Positions 33,474-41,995 of a DNA stretch of 64,000 bases are shown here, piece after piece (the first letter of the stretch is position 1; each line of letters opens with the position of its first letter). Source of the DNA: Nitrososphaeria archaeon (lineage in GTDB: Archaea; Thermoproteota; Nitrososphaeria; Geothermarchaeales; JDFR-13); NCBI GenBank assembly GCA_027078545.1, contig JALWXN010000004.1, positions 392,737 to 456,736 on the forward strand, given 5' to 3'. Under the pieces are notes generated by a model, which had not been told where the DNA came from, did no database searches, and was given only the letters and a program-made list of their open reading frames with translations. Made by a program: the position numbers and the translations under genes.

Positions 33474-33981
33474 TGTCTACCTCCACCACCTCAGCCTCCA
33501 TTTTTTCAAGGTCGAGCACTGCCACGGTCCTCTTCCCGGTTAGGTATCCACAGGCCTCCCCAGGGTTTAGGACGAGGGTGTCACCAACCCATCTCTGGTC
33601 CACCCTATGTGTATGGCCGTAGAGGACTATGTCGTATCTACCCGACTCTGCCAGGATGTTTGGGAGCTCCATATAGGTTCCATGTGTAATCGCTATCCTC
33701 CTACCCCCAAGCTCAACCTCGTTCACAAGGTCCTCTAGGGACCAGCCCCTCTCCTCATATCTCCTCCTGAGGAGCCTCGTCTCACCATCGTTGTTGCCCA
33801 GCACCCCGTACAGCATCCCTATACCGGCCTCACCCATCCACTCCACGGTGAATGGTGCTATGTGGTCACCGCAGTGTACAGCTGTGACCCCCTTTCCAAA
33901 GCCTAGCCTCTCTAGGAGGCCTGGTAGCATCTCGAAGAATGGCTTGTCGTCATGGGTGTCTGAGATGACCAGGATCTTCAT
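33463..33981 (-). CDS. YfcE/MJ0936-type metallophosphoesterase
   Basis: 172 aa from ATG 33981, with GGAGGAGGG 7-8 nt upstream; an in-frame start at 33999 is less likely. Metal motifs in order: ISDTHD, VHCGDH, VLGNNDGE, ITHGTYM and LYGHTHR, the five blocks of the YfcE family of Mn/Ni-dependent phosphodiesterases. The in vivo substrate is unknown. The gene starts about 30 bp from the 3' end of tRNA-Thr, both on the minus strand. Confidence 0.9.
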   Translation of the reverse strand: MKILVISDTHDDKPFFEMLPGLLERLGFGKGVTAVHCGDHIAPFTVEWMGEAGIGMLYGVLGNNDGETRLLRRRYEERGWSLEDLVNEVELGGRRIAITHGTYMELPNILAESGRYDIVLYGHTHRVDQRWVGDTLVLNPGEACGYLTGKRTVAVLDLEKMEAEVVEVDTTS

Positions 33982-34012
33982 GTCGTATCCCTCCTCCAAG
34001 GGGCTTCTATGT

Positions 34013-34099
34013 TGGAGCCCCGGCCGGGATTTGAACCCGGGACCTGCGGCTATCCCTTGGCCGTACGAGGCCGCCGCTCTACCGCTGAGCTACCGGGGC
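34013..34099 (-). tRNA. tRNA-Thr (anticodon CGT), 12-nt predicted intron, CCA encoded
   Basis: Acceptor GCCCCGG pairs with CCGGGGC, followed by U73 and an encoded CCA. D-arm GCTC-AGCGGTA-GAGC, anticodon stem GCGGC/GCCGC, T-arm CCGGG-TTCAAAT-CCCGG. The loop reads CTCGTA, then 12 extra nt CGGCCAAGGGAT, then A, giving CTCGTAA after splicing, with anticodon CGT. The insert sits between positions 37 and 38, the canonical archaeal intron site. Total 87 nt, mature 75. Confidence 0.9.
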
Positions 34100-34126
34100 C
34101 CTATAACGATTCTATTCCGCTGCGGA

Positions 34127-34136
34127 CTTATTATAG
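34127..34136 (-). promoter_or_regulatory. TATA box of tRNA-Thr
   Basis: CTATAATAAG on the minus strand, about 32 bp before the tRNA 5' end; it overlaps the last codons of the Hjc gene. Confidence 0.55.
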
Positions 34137-34451
34137 GAGCCTCCTCGCGGCCGGTATGTTGACCTCCCTATTCTCGACTGGGTCTAGGAAGCGGATCCTG
34201 TTCTTCTCGTCTCTATAGGCTATGACGGGCTTAGCCCCGGTGTTCCTGACCATCTCGACCAGCCTCTCCCGGGACCTCTTCGTTATCCTACCCGTCTTAC
34301 ACTCGACTAGGTATACCTCCCCCATATACATCGCTATTAGGTCTAGTGGCTTTGACCCTGCTAGGCGGAATACTCGGTAGCCCAGCCTCTCCAGGTGCTT
34401 CTTCACCCTGATCTCGAATCTATAGCCCTTCCTATACCTCTGGTTAGGCAT
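34131..34451 (-). CDS. hjc: Holliday junction resolvase Hjc
   Basis: 106 aa. RYRKGYRFEIRVKKHLERLGY (with the catalytic Glu), RLAGSKPLDLIAMYMGEVYLVECKTGR (D...ExK nuclease core) match archaeal Hjc. It cuts four-way DNA junctions in recombination repair as a dimer. Divergent from the JAMM gene; the tRNA-Thr gene is read from inside its 3' end. Confidence 0.92.
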   Translation of the reverse strand: MPNQRYRKGYRFEIRVKKHLERLGYRVFRLAGSKPLDLIAMYMGEVYLVECKTGRITKRSRERLVEMVRNTGAKPVIAYRDEKNRIRFLDPVENREVNIPAARRLL

Positions 34452-34507
34452 CCCAATTAAGGCTTAACCCGGTGGGTGGGAAATATAGTGTGTGGCGGTG
34501 CATAGCC

Positions 34508-34906
34508 TTGAGGATCGTGTTTAGGCGTGGGGATCTAGAAGGGTTTAGGAGGCTGGCTATGGAGAGTGAAATTGAGGAGGCCGGCCTCCTCGTGGGTAGA
34601 TGCCTAGGTGAGGAGTGCCGGGTGGAGCGTATCTTCGTGGCTGAGAATATCGACCGGAGCCCTGTGAGGTTCACTATAGATCCATACACCATGCTACGGG
34701 CCTATGAATATGCCGATGCAGAGGGGCTCGAGGTGATAGGGGTTATACATGGCCATCCAGCCCCGCCCCAGCCGAGTAGCCTCGACCTGGAGAATATGAG
34801 GAGGTGGCCGGTGATATGGGTCATCATAGATACGAGGACTGGTGAGGTGGGGGCCTGGCTCTGGAGGGACAGCCTCATAAAGGTTGAGTATAGTATTATG
34901 GATTAG
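34508..34906 (+). CDS. JAMM/MPN+ domain metalloprotease
   Basis: About 132 aa from TTG 34508, which follows GGCGGTG; GTG 34490 or 34472 would add up to 12 residues. Zinc site: Glu near 24 in IEEAGLLVG and HGHPAPPQPSSLD (H81, H83, D93), the full JAMM motif with PSxxD. Archaeal JAMM enzymes remove ubiquitin-like SAMP proteins (MoaD/ThiS family) from targets; the window also encodes MoaD-like proteins at 57 kb. The desampylase role is an inference. Confidence 0.85.
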   Translation: MRIVFRRGDLEGFRRLAMESEIEEAGLLVGRCLGEECRVERIFVAENIDRSPVRFTIDPYTMLRAYEYADAEGLEVIGVIHGHPAPPQPSSLDLENMRRWPVIWVIIDTRTGEVGAWLWRDSLIKVEYSIMD

Positions 34907-34920
34907 TCCGGTGGTTGGGC

Positions 34921-36666
34921 GTGTCGAAGGCGGAGAAGGTCTTCAGCCTGGCTAGGAGGAGGGGATTCTTCTGGCCCGCATACGAGATATATGGCGGTGT
35001 AGCCGGGTTCTACACCTGGGGCCCCCTTGGGGTCCTCCTGAAGAATAAGATCCGGAGCTTCTGGAGGGAGATGTTCGTATATAGACATGGCTTCGTGGAG
35101 ATCGAGGGGCCGTCGATAGCCCCGGAGATAGTTTTCAAGGCCTCTGGGCATGTCGAGGGCTTCAAGGATGTGATGGTATCCTGTCTAAACTGTGGAGCTA
35201 AGTATAGAGCTGACAAGCTACTGGAGGAGCGTGGCGTGGAGGCGCCTGAAGGCCTGAGCCCAGAGGAGTATCTCGGCCTGATCAGGGAGAATAATGTTAG
35301 GTGTCCGAGCTGTGGGGGTGAGCTGGGCAACCCAGGCTACTTCATAACGATGTTCCAGACAACTATTGGGCCATACTCCGACGCGGTTGGATATCTCAGG
35401 CCGGAGACGGCCCAGAACATGTTCACGGAGTTTAGGCGTGTGTATGAGGTTATGAGGAGGCGCTTCCCCCTAGGCGTTGCCCAGATAGGTAGGGGCTTCA
35501 GGAACGAGATCAGCCCTAGGCAGGGTGTTATAAGGCTTAGGGAGTTCGACATGATGGAGATAGAGTTCTTCTTCGACCCTGAGGATGAGGACTTCCCCTG
35601 GGCTGAGGAGGTGATGGATGAGGAGCTCAACATCCTCCATGAAGAGCTTATTAGGAGTGGGGGTAGGGACTATGAGACCATGACTGTTAGGGAGGCCCTG
35701 GAGAGGGGCATTATCCACTACAGGTCGATGGCCTACTTCATGGTACTGGCGAAGAGGTTCATCGCGGCGCTGGGCATACCCGAGGATAGGCAGAGGTTTA
35801 GGGAGAAGCTTGAGGGGGAGCGGGCCCACTATGCGAGGAAGGTCTTCGACCAGGAGGTCCTCCTGGACAGGTGGGGCTGGGTAGAGGTCTCCGGCCACGC
35901 CGATAGGACTGACTACGACCTATCCAGACACTCCAAGTATAGTGGTAGGGAGCTGGCTGTGGAGAAGAGGCTTGAGAAGCCTATAACCGTAACGGTTAGG
36001 GAGGCCTATCCAGAGCCTAGGCGTATAAGGGAGTCCTACCCCGAGAAGATCGGGGAGATCATGAGGAGCCTCTCAGGCATGGATCCCGAGGAGCTTTATA
36101 GACTGCTGGATAGCCAGGGCTATATTGAAGTCGCTGGGGTCAGGCTTGGGAAGGAGTTCTTCAGGCTGGAGGTGGGTGAGGAGAGGAGGAGTGTGAAGAA
36201 GATAATCCCCCATGTTGTGGAGCCCTCATTCGGGCTCGATAGGATTGTATACGCCACGCTTGAGTATGCCTATAGGGAGAAGGGTGACAGGGTGGTCCTC
36301 TCCCTCCCTGCCTATGTAGCTCCTATCGAGGCGGCTGTATACCCACTCCTCGATAGGGATGACCTGAGGGGGCTGGCTGAGGATATAGTCCTGGAGCTGG
36401 AGGAGAATGGGTTCAGGGTCTTCTACGACTATGGAGACAGTATCGGTAGGCTCTATGCTAGGGGTGACGAGATAGGTGTCCCTATAGCCTTCACCGTCGA
36501 TATGAGGAGTCTGAGGGATGATACGGTTACGGCTAGGGATAGGGATACCTGGGTCCAGTATAGGGTTGAGCGTGGAAGGGTTGTCGAGATGGTGGAGCGC
36601 CTAGTCTCTGGGGAGCCATTCGAGGAGATAGCTAGGTCTATGGGGCTGGAGAAGGTATCTGTCTAG
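34921..36666 (+). CDS. glyS: Glycyl-tRNA synthetase
   Basis: 581 aa from GTG 34921, 5 nt after GGTGGT. Class II enzyme of the dimeric archaeal/eukaryal type: RRGFFWPAYEIYGGVAGFY at the start, a zinc ribbon with CLNCG near 85 and CPSCGG near 125, motif 2 GRGFRNEISPRQG followed by REFDMMEIEFFF, motif 3 EPSFGLDRIVYA, and the C-terminal anticodon domain beginning LPAYVAPIEAAVYPL. Charges tRNA-Gly. It follows the JAMM gene by 14 bp. Confidence 0.96.
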   Translation: MSKAEKVFSLARRRGFFWPAYEIYGGVAGFYTWGPLGVLLKNKIRSFWREMFVYRHGFVEIEGPSIAPEIVFKASGHVEGFKDVMVSCLNCGAKYRADKLLEERGVEAPEGLSPEEYLGLIRENNVRCPSCGGELGNPGYFITMFQTTIGPYSDAVGYLRPETAQNMFTEFRRVYEVMRRRFPLGVAQIGRGFRNEISPRQGVIRLREFDMMEIEFFFDPEDEDFPWAEEVMDEELNILHEELIRSGGRDYETMTVREALERGIIHYRSMAYFMVLAKRFIAALGIPEDRQRFREKLEGERAHYARKVFDQEVLLDRWGWVEVSGHADRTDYDLSRHSKYSGRELAVEKRLEKPITVTVREAYPEPRRIRESYPEKIGEIMRSLSGMDPEELYRLLDSQGYIEVAGVRLGKEFFRLEVGEERRSVKKIIPHVVEPSFGLDRIVYATLEYAYREKGDRVVLSLPAYVAPIEAAVYPLLDRDDLRGLAEDIVLELEENGFRVFYDYGDSIGRLYARGDEIGVPIAFTVDMRSLRDDTVTARDRDTWVQYRVERGRVVEMVERLVSGEPFEEIARSMGLEKVSV

Positions 36667-36968
36667 AACCTCTCGCCTAGATACTTGTCGTAGTCCTCTA
36701 TATCGTTTATACTTATCCTCTCAAGGCTGCTGTGCCTCCTCTTCCTCCTTATCCTCCTCTCCACGTATACTCCACACCTGCCGTCGGGTAGGAGCTTGTT
36801 TATCGAGCATGCTGGGAACTGGCATGGCTGTGGTACGCAGTCGTCGTTGACGAGTTTACATATCCTCTTGTCCCCAGCTATTAGGAGCGACCTGTTTGTA
36901 CATCTGAAGTATCGGCAGAAGGGTGTGCAGTACTCCACGTCGCCAGGCTCGATGAACTTCGCCCTCAT
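36663..36968 (-). CDS. Cysteine-rich small protein, 101 aa
   Basis: Not recognised by name. Eight cysteines lie in the first 65 residues (14, 18, 23, 37, 44, 49, 54, 65), including CTPFCRYFRC and CVPQPCQFPAC. This would suit zinc or iron-sulfur binding. The C-terminal third is very basic (RRIRRKRRHSS), suggesting nucleic acid contact. Overlaps the GlyRS stop by 4 bp, convergent. Confidence 0.78.
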   Translation of the reverse strand: MRAKFIEPGDVEYCTPFCRYFRCTNRSLLIAGDKRICKLVNDDCVPQPCQFPACSINKLLPDGRCGVYVERRIRRKRRHSSLERISINDIEDYDKYLGERF

Positions 36969-37015
36969 GGCGGAGCATCCTCTTGGCCAGTGTCCTCCAT
37001 ATATCTACGGGGGGT

Positions 37016-37600
37016 CTATGGATTAATAAACTCTTTGTGACAGCTCCTCAGGAGCTCGGCCGCAGCATAGGCAGCCATGGATGCGATTGATATTGGCCTG
37101 GGTATCCTACCCTCTGGCGTCAACCTCTTGAGCAGCCTTATAGCTTCTCCCTCTGTTATGCCTAGTGTCCTGACATATATCCTGTGGCCGTTGAGGTATG
37201 CCTCCCTCCTGGGGCCGAGCCTTAGGTATAGGAGTAGCCTATCCTCCCACCTAGGCATCTGCATTATATACCTGACTATGCCCTCGGTCTCCTCATAGGT
37301 TATTGCTATTAGTGGTAGACCGGTCTCGAGGTGTATCCTCTCCAGGTCGACTATGTTGTACCAGCTTATAACGACTCCTGAGAGGAGTATAGCGTTGATA
37401 TCCTCCCTGCCCATCTCCCTGATAAGGCTGAGTATGTTCTCGGTGCTGTCCAGCCCACCCACTGTGTTGAGCCTGTACCATATCCCGTCGAATCCACGGT
37501 CTAGCCTATAGACCACCCCAGCTAGGACTGCGTATCGATCCCCCTTCCTATAGCTCTCGGCTATGCCTAGGACTCGGGAGCCCGTCTTAAAATATGTCAT
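37016..37600 (-). CDS. DUF99 (UPF0215, endonuclease V-like) family protein
   Basis: 194 aa. VLGIAESYRKGDRYAVLAGVVYRL, GFDGIWYRLNTVGGLDSTENI, AILLSGVVISWYNIVDLERI and LPLIAITYEE are the successive core strands of DUF99, a predicted RNase H-like fold related to endonuclease V. Nuclease activity is not established for this protein. It lies downstream of the cysteine-rich protein gene on the opposite side of no other partner; it is divergent from the gene at 37649. Confidence 0.82.
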   Translation of the reverse strand: MTYFKTGSRVLGIAESYRKGDRYAVLAGVVYRLDRGFDGIWYRLNTVGGLDSTENILSLIREMGREDINAILLSGVVISWYNIVDLERIHLETGLPLIAITYEETEGIVRYIMQMPRWEDRLLLYLRLGPRREAYLNGHRIYVRTLGITEGEAIRLLKRLTPEGRIPRPISIASMAAYAAAELLRSCHKEFINP

Positions 37601-37648
37601 CGGTGAAATGAATATTGTCTCCCTACACTGTATATAGGGTGTTGCGGC

Positions 37649-38620
37649 TTGGTAGAGGTCTGGCTCCCCTATAGAGAGGTCGAGATACCTGTCATGCTGC
37701 CCGACCCTATCAACCTGAAGATAATGCCTAAGACGGTCTATCCCCAGGTGATGGAGCGGGAGGCCCTCGAGAGGCTTAGGCTCCTCGTCGGTGAGAGGGC
37801 CACCCCCATCTATTCCCCCGTGGCCGATGAGGTGGAGAGGAGCTTTATCAGGCGCCTACTTAGGAGGGCCGGCGTGGAGGAGGGTGGGGATAGGAAGGTC
37901 TATATAGACATCTATAGGGAGGACCCCGTCCTCGGCTATAGGTCTAGCGTGTGGATACCCACGCTTATAGAGGGGGGTGTAGAGATCCTTAGGAGGGCCT
38001 TGGAGGGTGGGGTTGAGCCCAGCCCTCCCAGGGCGGTCTATATAGACCTTATACTAGACGGCGGCGCCCGGCTATATGACGTGGTAGGCTCTAGGGATGG
38101 TGGGCATCTAGGGGAGGCTAGGGAGAAGTATAGGTCTGGCTGGTGCCTCAGGTCGGAGCCTGGTAGGCTGATAGTGGCTAGTATGGGTGGGGAGCCCTGG
38201 GACTCGAGTCTCTACCTCTTCATGGTGGGCCTGGCAAAGCTGGCTAGGCTTATGGAGCCTGGCCAGACGACCTCCCTAGTCGTGGCCTCTACCAAGCAGA
38301 TCGATCTGGACCCAACGATTCTTAGGGATGTAGTGCCTGAGGAGGCCTCTGATCCCAAGCTCTTCTACATAGCCTACTCCAAGAGGCTTATCAAGGATCT
38401 GAACATCGTCTATTACGGGGCCCTCCCCAGGACTATAACCAGTATACTGGGGATAAACAAGATTAGGAGTCCGGAGGCCTATATCCAGCGCCTCCCAGTG
38501 GCTCGGAAGAGGGATGTCCTCGTCATCGAGGATCTATACCTGATGAGTACCGAGCCCTGCCTAGACTCCTATGGGGAGGGGGAGCATCAGGAAGCCGAGG
38601 ATGAGGCTGAAGAAGTATAG
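37649..38620 (+). CDS. Unrecognised protein, remote LarA-like resemblance
   Basis: 323 aa from a TTG start. No secure family. PREKYRSGW-like wording (EAREKYRSGWCLRS near 170), VASMGGEPWDSSLYLFMVGLAKLARLMEPGQTTSLVVAS and the late VARKRDVLVIEDLYLM distantly recall lactate racemase-like (LarA) proteins, which hold a nickel pincer cofactor, but the HxxxH residues are not clear. The last 60 bp overlap the convergent M50 protease gene; the acidic tail (EGEHQEAEDEAEE) is encoded there. Confidence 0.7.
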   Translation: MVEVWLPYREVEIPVMLPDPINLKIMPKTVYPQVMEREALERLRLLVGERATPIYSPVADEVERSFIRRLLRRAGVEEGGDRKVYIDIYREDPVLGYRSSVWIPTLIEGGVEILRRALEGGVEPSPPRAVYIDLILDGGARLYDVVGSRDGGHLGEAREKYRSGWCLRSEPGRLIVASMGGEPWDSSLYLFMVGLAKLARLMEPGQTTSLVVASTKQIDLDPTILRDVVPEEASDPKLFYIAYSKRLIKDLNIVYYGALPRTITSILGINKIRSPEAYIQRLPVARKRDVLVIEDLYLMSTEPCLDSYGEGEHQEAEDEAEEV

Positions 38621-39679
38621 TATCTTCCTCTTGGTGGATAGTGGCGTGATGTCGTTTAGGGGCCTGACTGTCCTCCCCCCGCTCAGCATGTAGAAGGCCA
38701 GTATCAGGATGGCGAATGCCACGAAGCCTATCAGTATCATGAATAGTATGGCTATGAAGGTTATGGTGTTGTGCCTCTTCTCTCCGAAGAATGCCCTTGC
38801 GAGGTGGCCCCCGTCTAGCTGCCAGGCGGGTATCAGGTTTAGCCCGGTTATCAGCATGCCGAGCACCGCTACGAAGGATATCGGGTCTAGGAGGACGACC
38901 GCGTCGGGGGGTATGTCCCTGAAGGTGTAGAGTATCTTGATGTATAGCCAGGGGACTGGGAAGGGTATCGGGTCCCTCCCCAGCCTCGCGAGGAACTCCT
39001 GATACTCCTCCTGTGTCAGGACGGGTGTATATGGTAGGGAGTAGAATAGGATGAGGAAGGTGGGTATGAGGCCCGCCAGTGGCCCGGCCAGTCCTATGTC
39101 GAAGAGGGCGTCCCTATTGTTTGGGGGCTCCCTCTGGGATATGACTGCTCCGAAGGTTGGTATGAAGCCTGGTACTGCGGGTATGCCGGGTATGAAGTAG
39201 GGCATCGAGGCGTCGACGCCGTATCTCCGGATCATTACTAGGTGGCCCAGCTCGTGTATCCCTATGATGGATAGGAGCCCAACGGTGTAGAGGATCCCTG
39301 TCATAAGGGGTGTATAGGCTGGTATCAACTCGTATAGGAGTGGGGACTGGGTCTTGAAGTAGGCGTCTATTATGATCACTGCTAGGGTGGCTATGAAGAG
39401 TATTAGGGGCTTCCTACTTGGCTTAGACTCCATGAGGGGGTATTTACTGATGACTATCTCGACCTGGTCATCGGTATACTTCTTTGCGAAGGCTATGTAG
39501 CCCCTCTGCTTCAGCTCGTTGACATAGTCCATAAACTTCTCCTTGAAGTCCTTGTCGAGGCTGACTAGGAATCTTGGGTGGCCGTGGAATATGTGTAGAT
39601 CGACTACCACGAAGTATTTACTAGTGATCTCCTCGAGGAGGTCTATATCGAAGGGGCTATACTCGGTTCTCTCCTCCAT
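38561..39679 (-). CDS. Site-2 protease-like metalloprotease (M50 family)
   Basis: 372 aa. A soluble N-terminal domain of about 100 residues precedes six or seven membrane helices. Zinc site HELGH (in LLSIIGIHELGHLVMIRR) and the distal NLIPAWQLDGGHLARAFF give the HExxH plus NxxPxxxxDGGH signature of intramembrane M50 proteases. These cut membrane-anchored regulators. No substrate is suggested by neighbours. Confidence 0.92.
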   Translation of the reverse strand: MEERTEYSPFDIDLLEEITSKYFVVVDLHIFHGHPRFLVSLDKDFKEKFMDYVNELKQRGYIAFAKKYTDDQVEIVISKYPLMESKPSRKPLILFIATLAVIIIDAYFKTQSPLLYELIPAYTPLMTGILYTVGLLSIIGIHELGHLVMIRRYGVDASMPYFIPGIPAVPGFIPTFGAVISQREPPNNRDALFDIGLAGPLAGLIPTFLILFYSLPYTPVLTQEEYQEFLARLGRDPIPFPVPWLYIKILYTFRDIPPDAVVLLDPISFVAVLGMLITGLNLIPAWQLDGGHLARAFFGEKRHNTITFIAILFMILIGFVAFAILILAFYMLSGGRTVRPLNDITPLSTKRKILYFFSLILGFLMLPLPIGV

Positions 39680-39760
39680 CCCCGGATCCCTACCCGTTCA
39701 CCATGTATAATGGGGTCTCTGTAGGAATATAACGGTGACGAATAATCTATATTTTTCGAA

Positions 39761-40246
39761 GTGAGTAGGAGTGTCGAGTACCGTATAGAGAGGGTTAGGT
39801 ATGAGGATCTAGGGGTGGTTAAGGCGCTTAACGAGATGCTCCTACCAGAGAACTACCCCTTCTACTTCTACGAGACCCTCTATAGGGACTATGGCGACGC
39901 CTTCTACGTCGCCAAGGTGGGTGGGGAGATCGTCGGCTACGTTATGTGCAGGGTTGAGAAGGAGTTTAGGCTGGAGATACCCTTTAGGTTTGAGAAGGTT
40001 GGGCATATAGTCTCGATAGCTGTGAAGCCTGAGTACCGTGGGATGGGTATCGGTAGGAGCCTTATGGAGGCGGCTATAAAGGCTCTTAGGGATAGGTATG
40101 GTGTGAAGTATGTCTATCTCGAGGTAAGGGTGTCGAACACTGGTGCCATAAGGTTCTATGAGAGGCTTGGCTTCAGGATCGTGAAGAGGGTGGGTGGATA
40201 CTATAGGGATGGTGAGGATGCATATATTATGCGGCTAGACTTCTAA
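39761..40246 (+). CDS. N-terminal acetyltransferase (RimI/Ard1 type GNAT)
   Basis: 161 aa from GTG 39761; GTG 39770 is possible. GNAT fold with the acetyl-CoA loop VKPEYRGMGIGRSLM (Q/RxxGxG/A) near 88, preceded by GHIVSIAV and followed by YLEVRVSNTGAIRFYERLGF, typical of archaeal Ard1/NAT which acetylates protein N-termini. An AT-rich stretch upstream (GAATATAACG near 39724) would leave a short leader. Confidence 0.9.
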   Translation: MSRSVEYRIERVRYEDLGVVKALNEMLLPENYPFYFYETLYRDYGDAFYVAKVGGEIVGYVMCRVEKEFRLEIPFRFEKVGHIVSIAVKPEYRGMGIGRSLMEAAIKALRDRYGVKYVYLEVRVSNTGAIRFYERLGFRIVKRVGGYYRDGEDAYIMRLDF

Positions 40247-40265
40247 GGATATTTGTTGTGAGACC

Positions 40266-40904
40266 GTGTTAGACCCCGAGGTCTTGACGCTCCTCATCGA
40301 GATACAGGTCTTGACAGCGTCGGGAGCGCTAGCCCCGGGCCCGTTATCCATGGCTACTCTGGGGGCTGGGCTTAGGAGGGGTTGGAAGGCGGGGATATAC
40401 GCGGCTCTGGGCCATATGCTGGCTGAGATACCAGTATTCTACCTAGTCGCCCTCAGCGTATTGACGCTAAACACGATCGGGTTCTTCAGGCCTATACTGG
40501 CCCTACTAGGCGGGGGATACATACTCTACCTGGGCTATCTACATGTACGGATGGATGAGGTGGAGTTTAGGGCTAGGGAGGAGGTGGCCCACCCGATACT
40601 TATCGGGGCGATCTTCTCCCTCTTCAACCCATACTTCATAATATGGTGGGTCTTGATTGGGGGCATCTTCATAACCCATGGGATAGAGGTGCTCGGCTTC
40701 AACATGCTTCCACTGGTGTATGCTGCTCATGTATGGATGGACTATGCCTGGCTAGGCTTCCTAGCCCTCGTGGCAAGTATGGGAGTCAAGAGGTTTGGGG
40801 GTAGGCTGCTCAGGCTGGTGAATATAGTGCTCGGCCTCATACTGATATACCTCGGGGCCACCTTCATCTACGACGCCGTCTACATACTCTTCCTGACGGG
40901 CTAG
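40266..40904 (+). CDS. LysE family exporter
   Basis: 212 aa, GTG start, six membrane helices. The first helix region ALAPGPLSMATLGAGLRRGWKAGIYAALGHML carries the family signature (PGP followed by Gly-rich helix). LysE/RhtB proteins export amino acids or small cations; the substrate here is unknown. Follows the acetyltransferase by 19 bp. Confidence 0.88.
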   Translation: MLDPEVLTLLIEIQVLTASGALAPGPLSMATLGAGLRRGWKAGIYAALGHMLAEIPVFYLVALSVLTLNTIGFFRPILALLGGGYILYLGYLHVRMDEVEFRAREEVAHPILIGAIFSLFNPYFIIWWVLIGGIFITHGIEVLGFNMLPLVYAAHVWMDYAWLGFLALVASMGVKRFGGRLLRLVNIVLGLILIYLGATFIYDAVYILFLTG

Positions 40905-41995
40905 ACATATCCCAGCTCCTCGGGGCTCGGCAAGGTGTATCTCGCTCCTCTCCATACTATCTCTCTTCCCCGTGAGAGGAGTAGGAGGGGTAGCTGGATG
41001 AGGAGTATGATGGGTGCATATACCCATATACCTGCCACGGAGCCGTCGCCCACCACTTTGCTGGCGACTATGCATCTACTCCTGAGCCTTAACATATATA
41101 GGAGGTGGAGTAGGAGGGTCAGGACCGCCTCGGCCAGGCCGAGGATGCTCGGGAATAGTAGGTTGTATATTCCTACCATGGTAGCAAGCCAGACATAGCC
41201 GTGGTAGGCGGCTCCCCTCCTCCATAGTGACCGGCTATATACGTAGACTATCCTCTGTTGCCTGATGATGAAGGAGATGGCGTCTCTAAGCCTCTCGATA
41301 CCTATGTTCCTCACTAGGCTGTATAGGCTGAAGCCTATCTCTACACCCCTCTCCCTGGCTAGGTAGGTGTAGGCCACGTCGTCCGAGACGGCTCCCCTCC
41401 ACATCTCGAGTAGCCTATCCACGTCTAGGAAGTCCCTGGTGAAGCATGCCGAGCCTCCCCAGACTATCCTCGTATCCCTCCCCAGCATCGTGTCCAGGCT
41501 GTATATGCTCCATAGACTTAGGAGTATGGGGGCCTCCCTGGGGCTGTATACCCTGTAGCCTGTCGATACACCCTCTCTACAGCTCTGGATTAGAGCCCTT
41601 ATCCACTTCTCATGGGGGACTATATCGTCGTCTATGAATACTATGTATCTATACCTGTCGAGATCGAGGTTCCTGAGGGCTGTGGCTAGGTTCCTATTCT
41701 TCCCCTGGTAGCCCTCCAGCTCCTCCGCCTCCATCAGGGTTATGGCTAGGTTCTCCACATCTGGTATCTCCGGCCTATCCCCCTCGTATATGATGGCTAG
41801 GTGGGAGCCTGGTGAGGCCTCCCCAAGCCTCTCAACCAGCTCCCCAAGCCCCCATCCCGGGTCCTTCACGGGTAGGATGAATAGTACCTCCTCCGGCCTA
41901 TGGGTTGGAGGCTCTGGCCCGGGGTCTAGATGGATCCCCCTTGCAACGAAGTATATCGCGTATATAAGGCTGGCTATGAGGAGGAGGTTAAGAAT
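40901..41995 (-). CDS. Membrane glycosyltransferase, GT2/GT21-like, non-standard start
   Basis: The first standard start is GTG 41869 (322 aa), but the open frame continues 42 codons upstream to ATT 41995 and adds a membrane helix (ILNLLLIASLIYAIYFVA) and the first GT-A strand VLFILPVKD, which a GT2 enzyme needs. GAGGAGG lies 6 nt before ATT 41995; CTG 41999-42001 is another option. No ATG, GTG or TTG occurs between the in-frame stop at 42008 and 41869. The body has FIDDDIVP (metal DxD), WGGSACF, DDVAYT and RQQRIVYVY (Q/RxxRW type), then C-terminal helices. It transfers a sugar to a lipid or glycan; the acceptor is unknown. Overlaps the LSm gene by 8 bp. Confidence 0.75.
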   Translation of the reverse strand: MLNLLLIASLIYAIYFVARGIHLDPGPEPPTHRPEEVLFILPVKDPGWGLGELVERLGEASPGSHLAIIYEGDRPEIPDVENLAITLMEAEELEGYQGKNRNLATALRNLDLDRYRYIVFIDDDIVPHEKWIRALIQSCREGVSTGYRVYSPREAPILLSLWSIYSLDTMLGRDTRIVWGGSACFTRDFLDVDRLLEMWRGAVSDDVAYTYLARERGVEIGFSLYSLVRNIGIERLRDAISFIIRQQRIVYVYSRSLWRRGAAYHGYVWLATMVGIYNLLFPSILGLAEAVLTLLLHLLYMLRLRSRCIVASKVVGDGSVAGIWVYAPIILLIQLPLLLLSRGREIVWRGARYTLPSPEELGYV

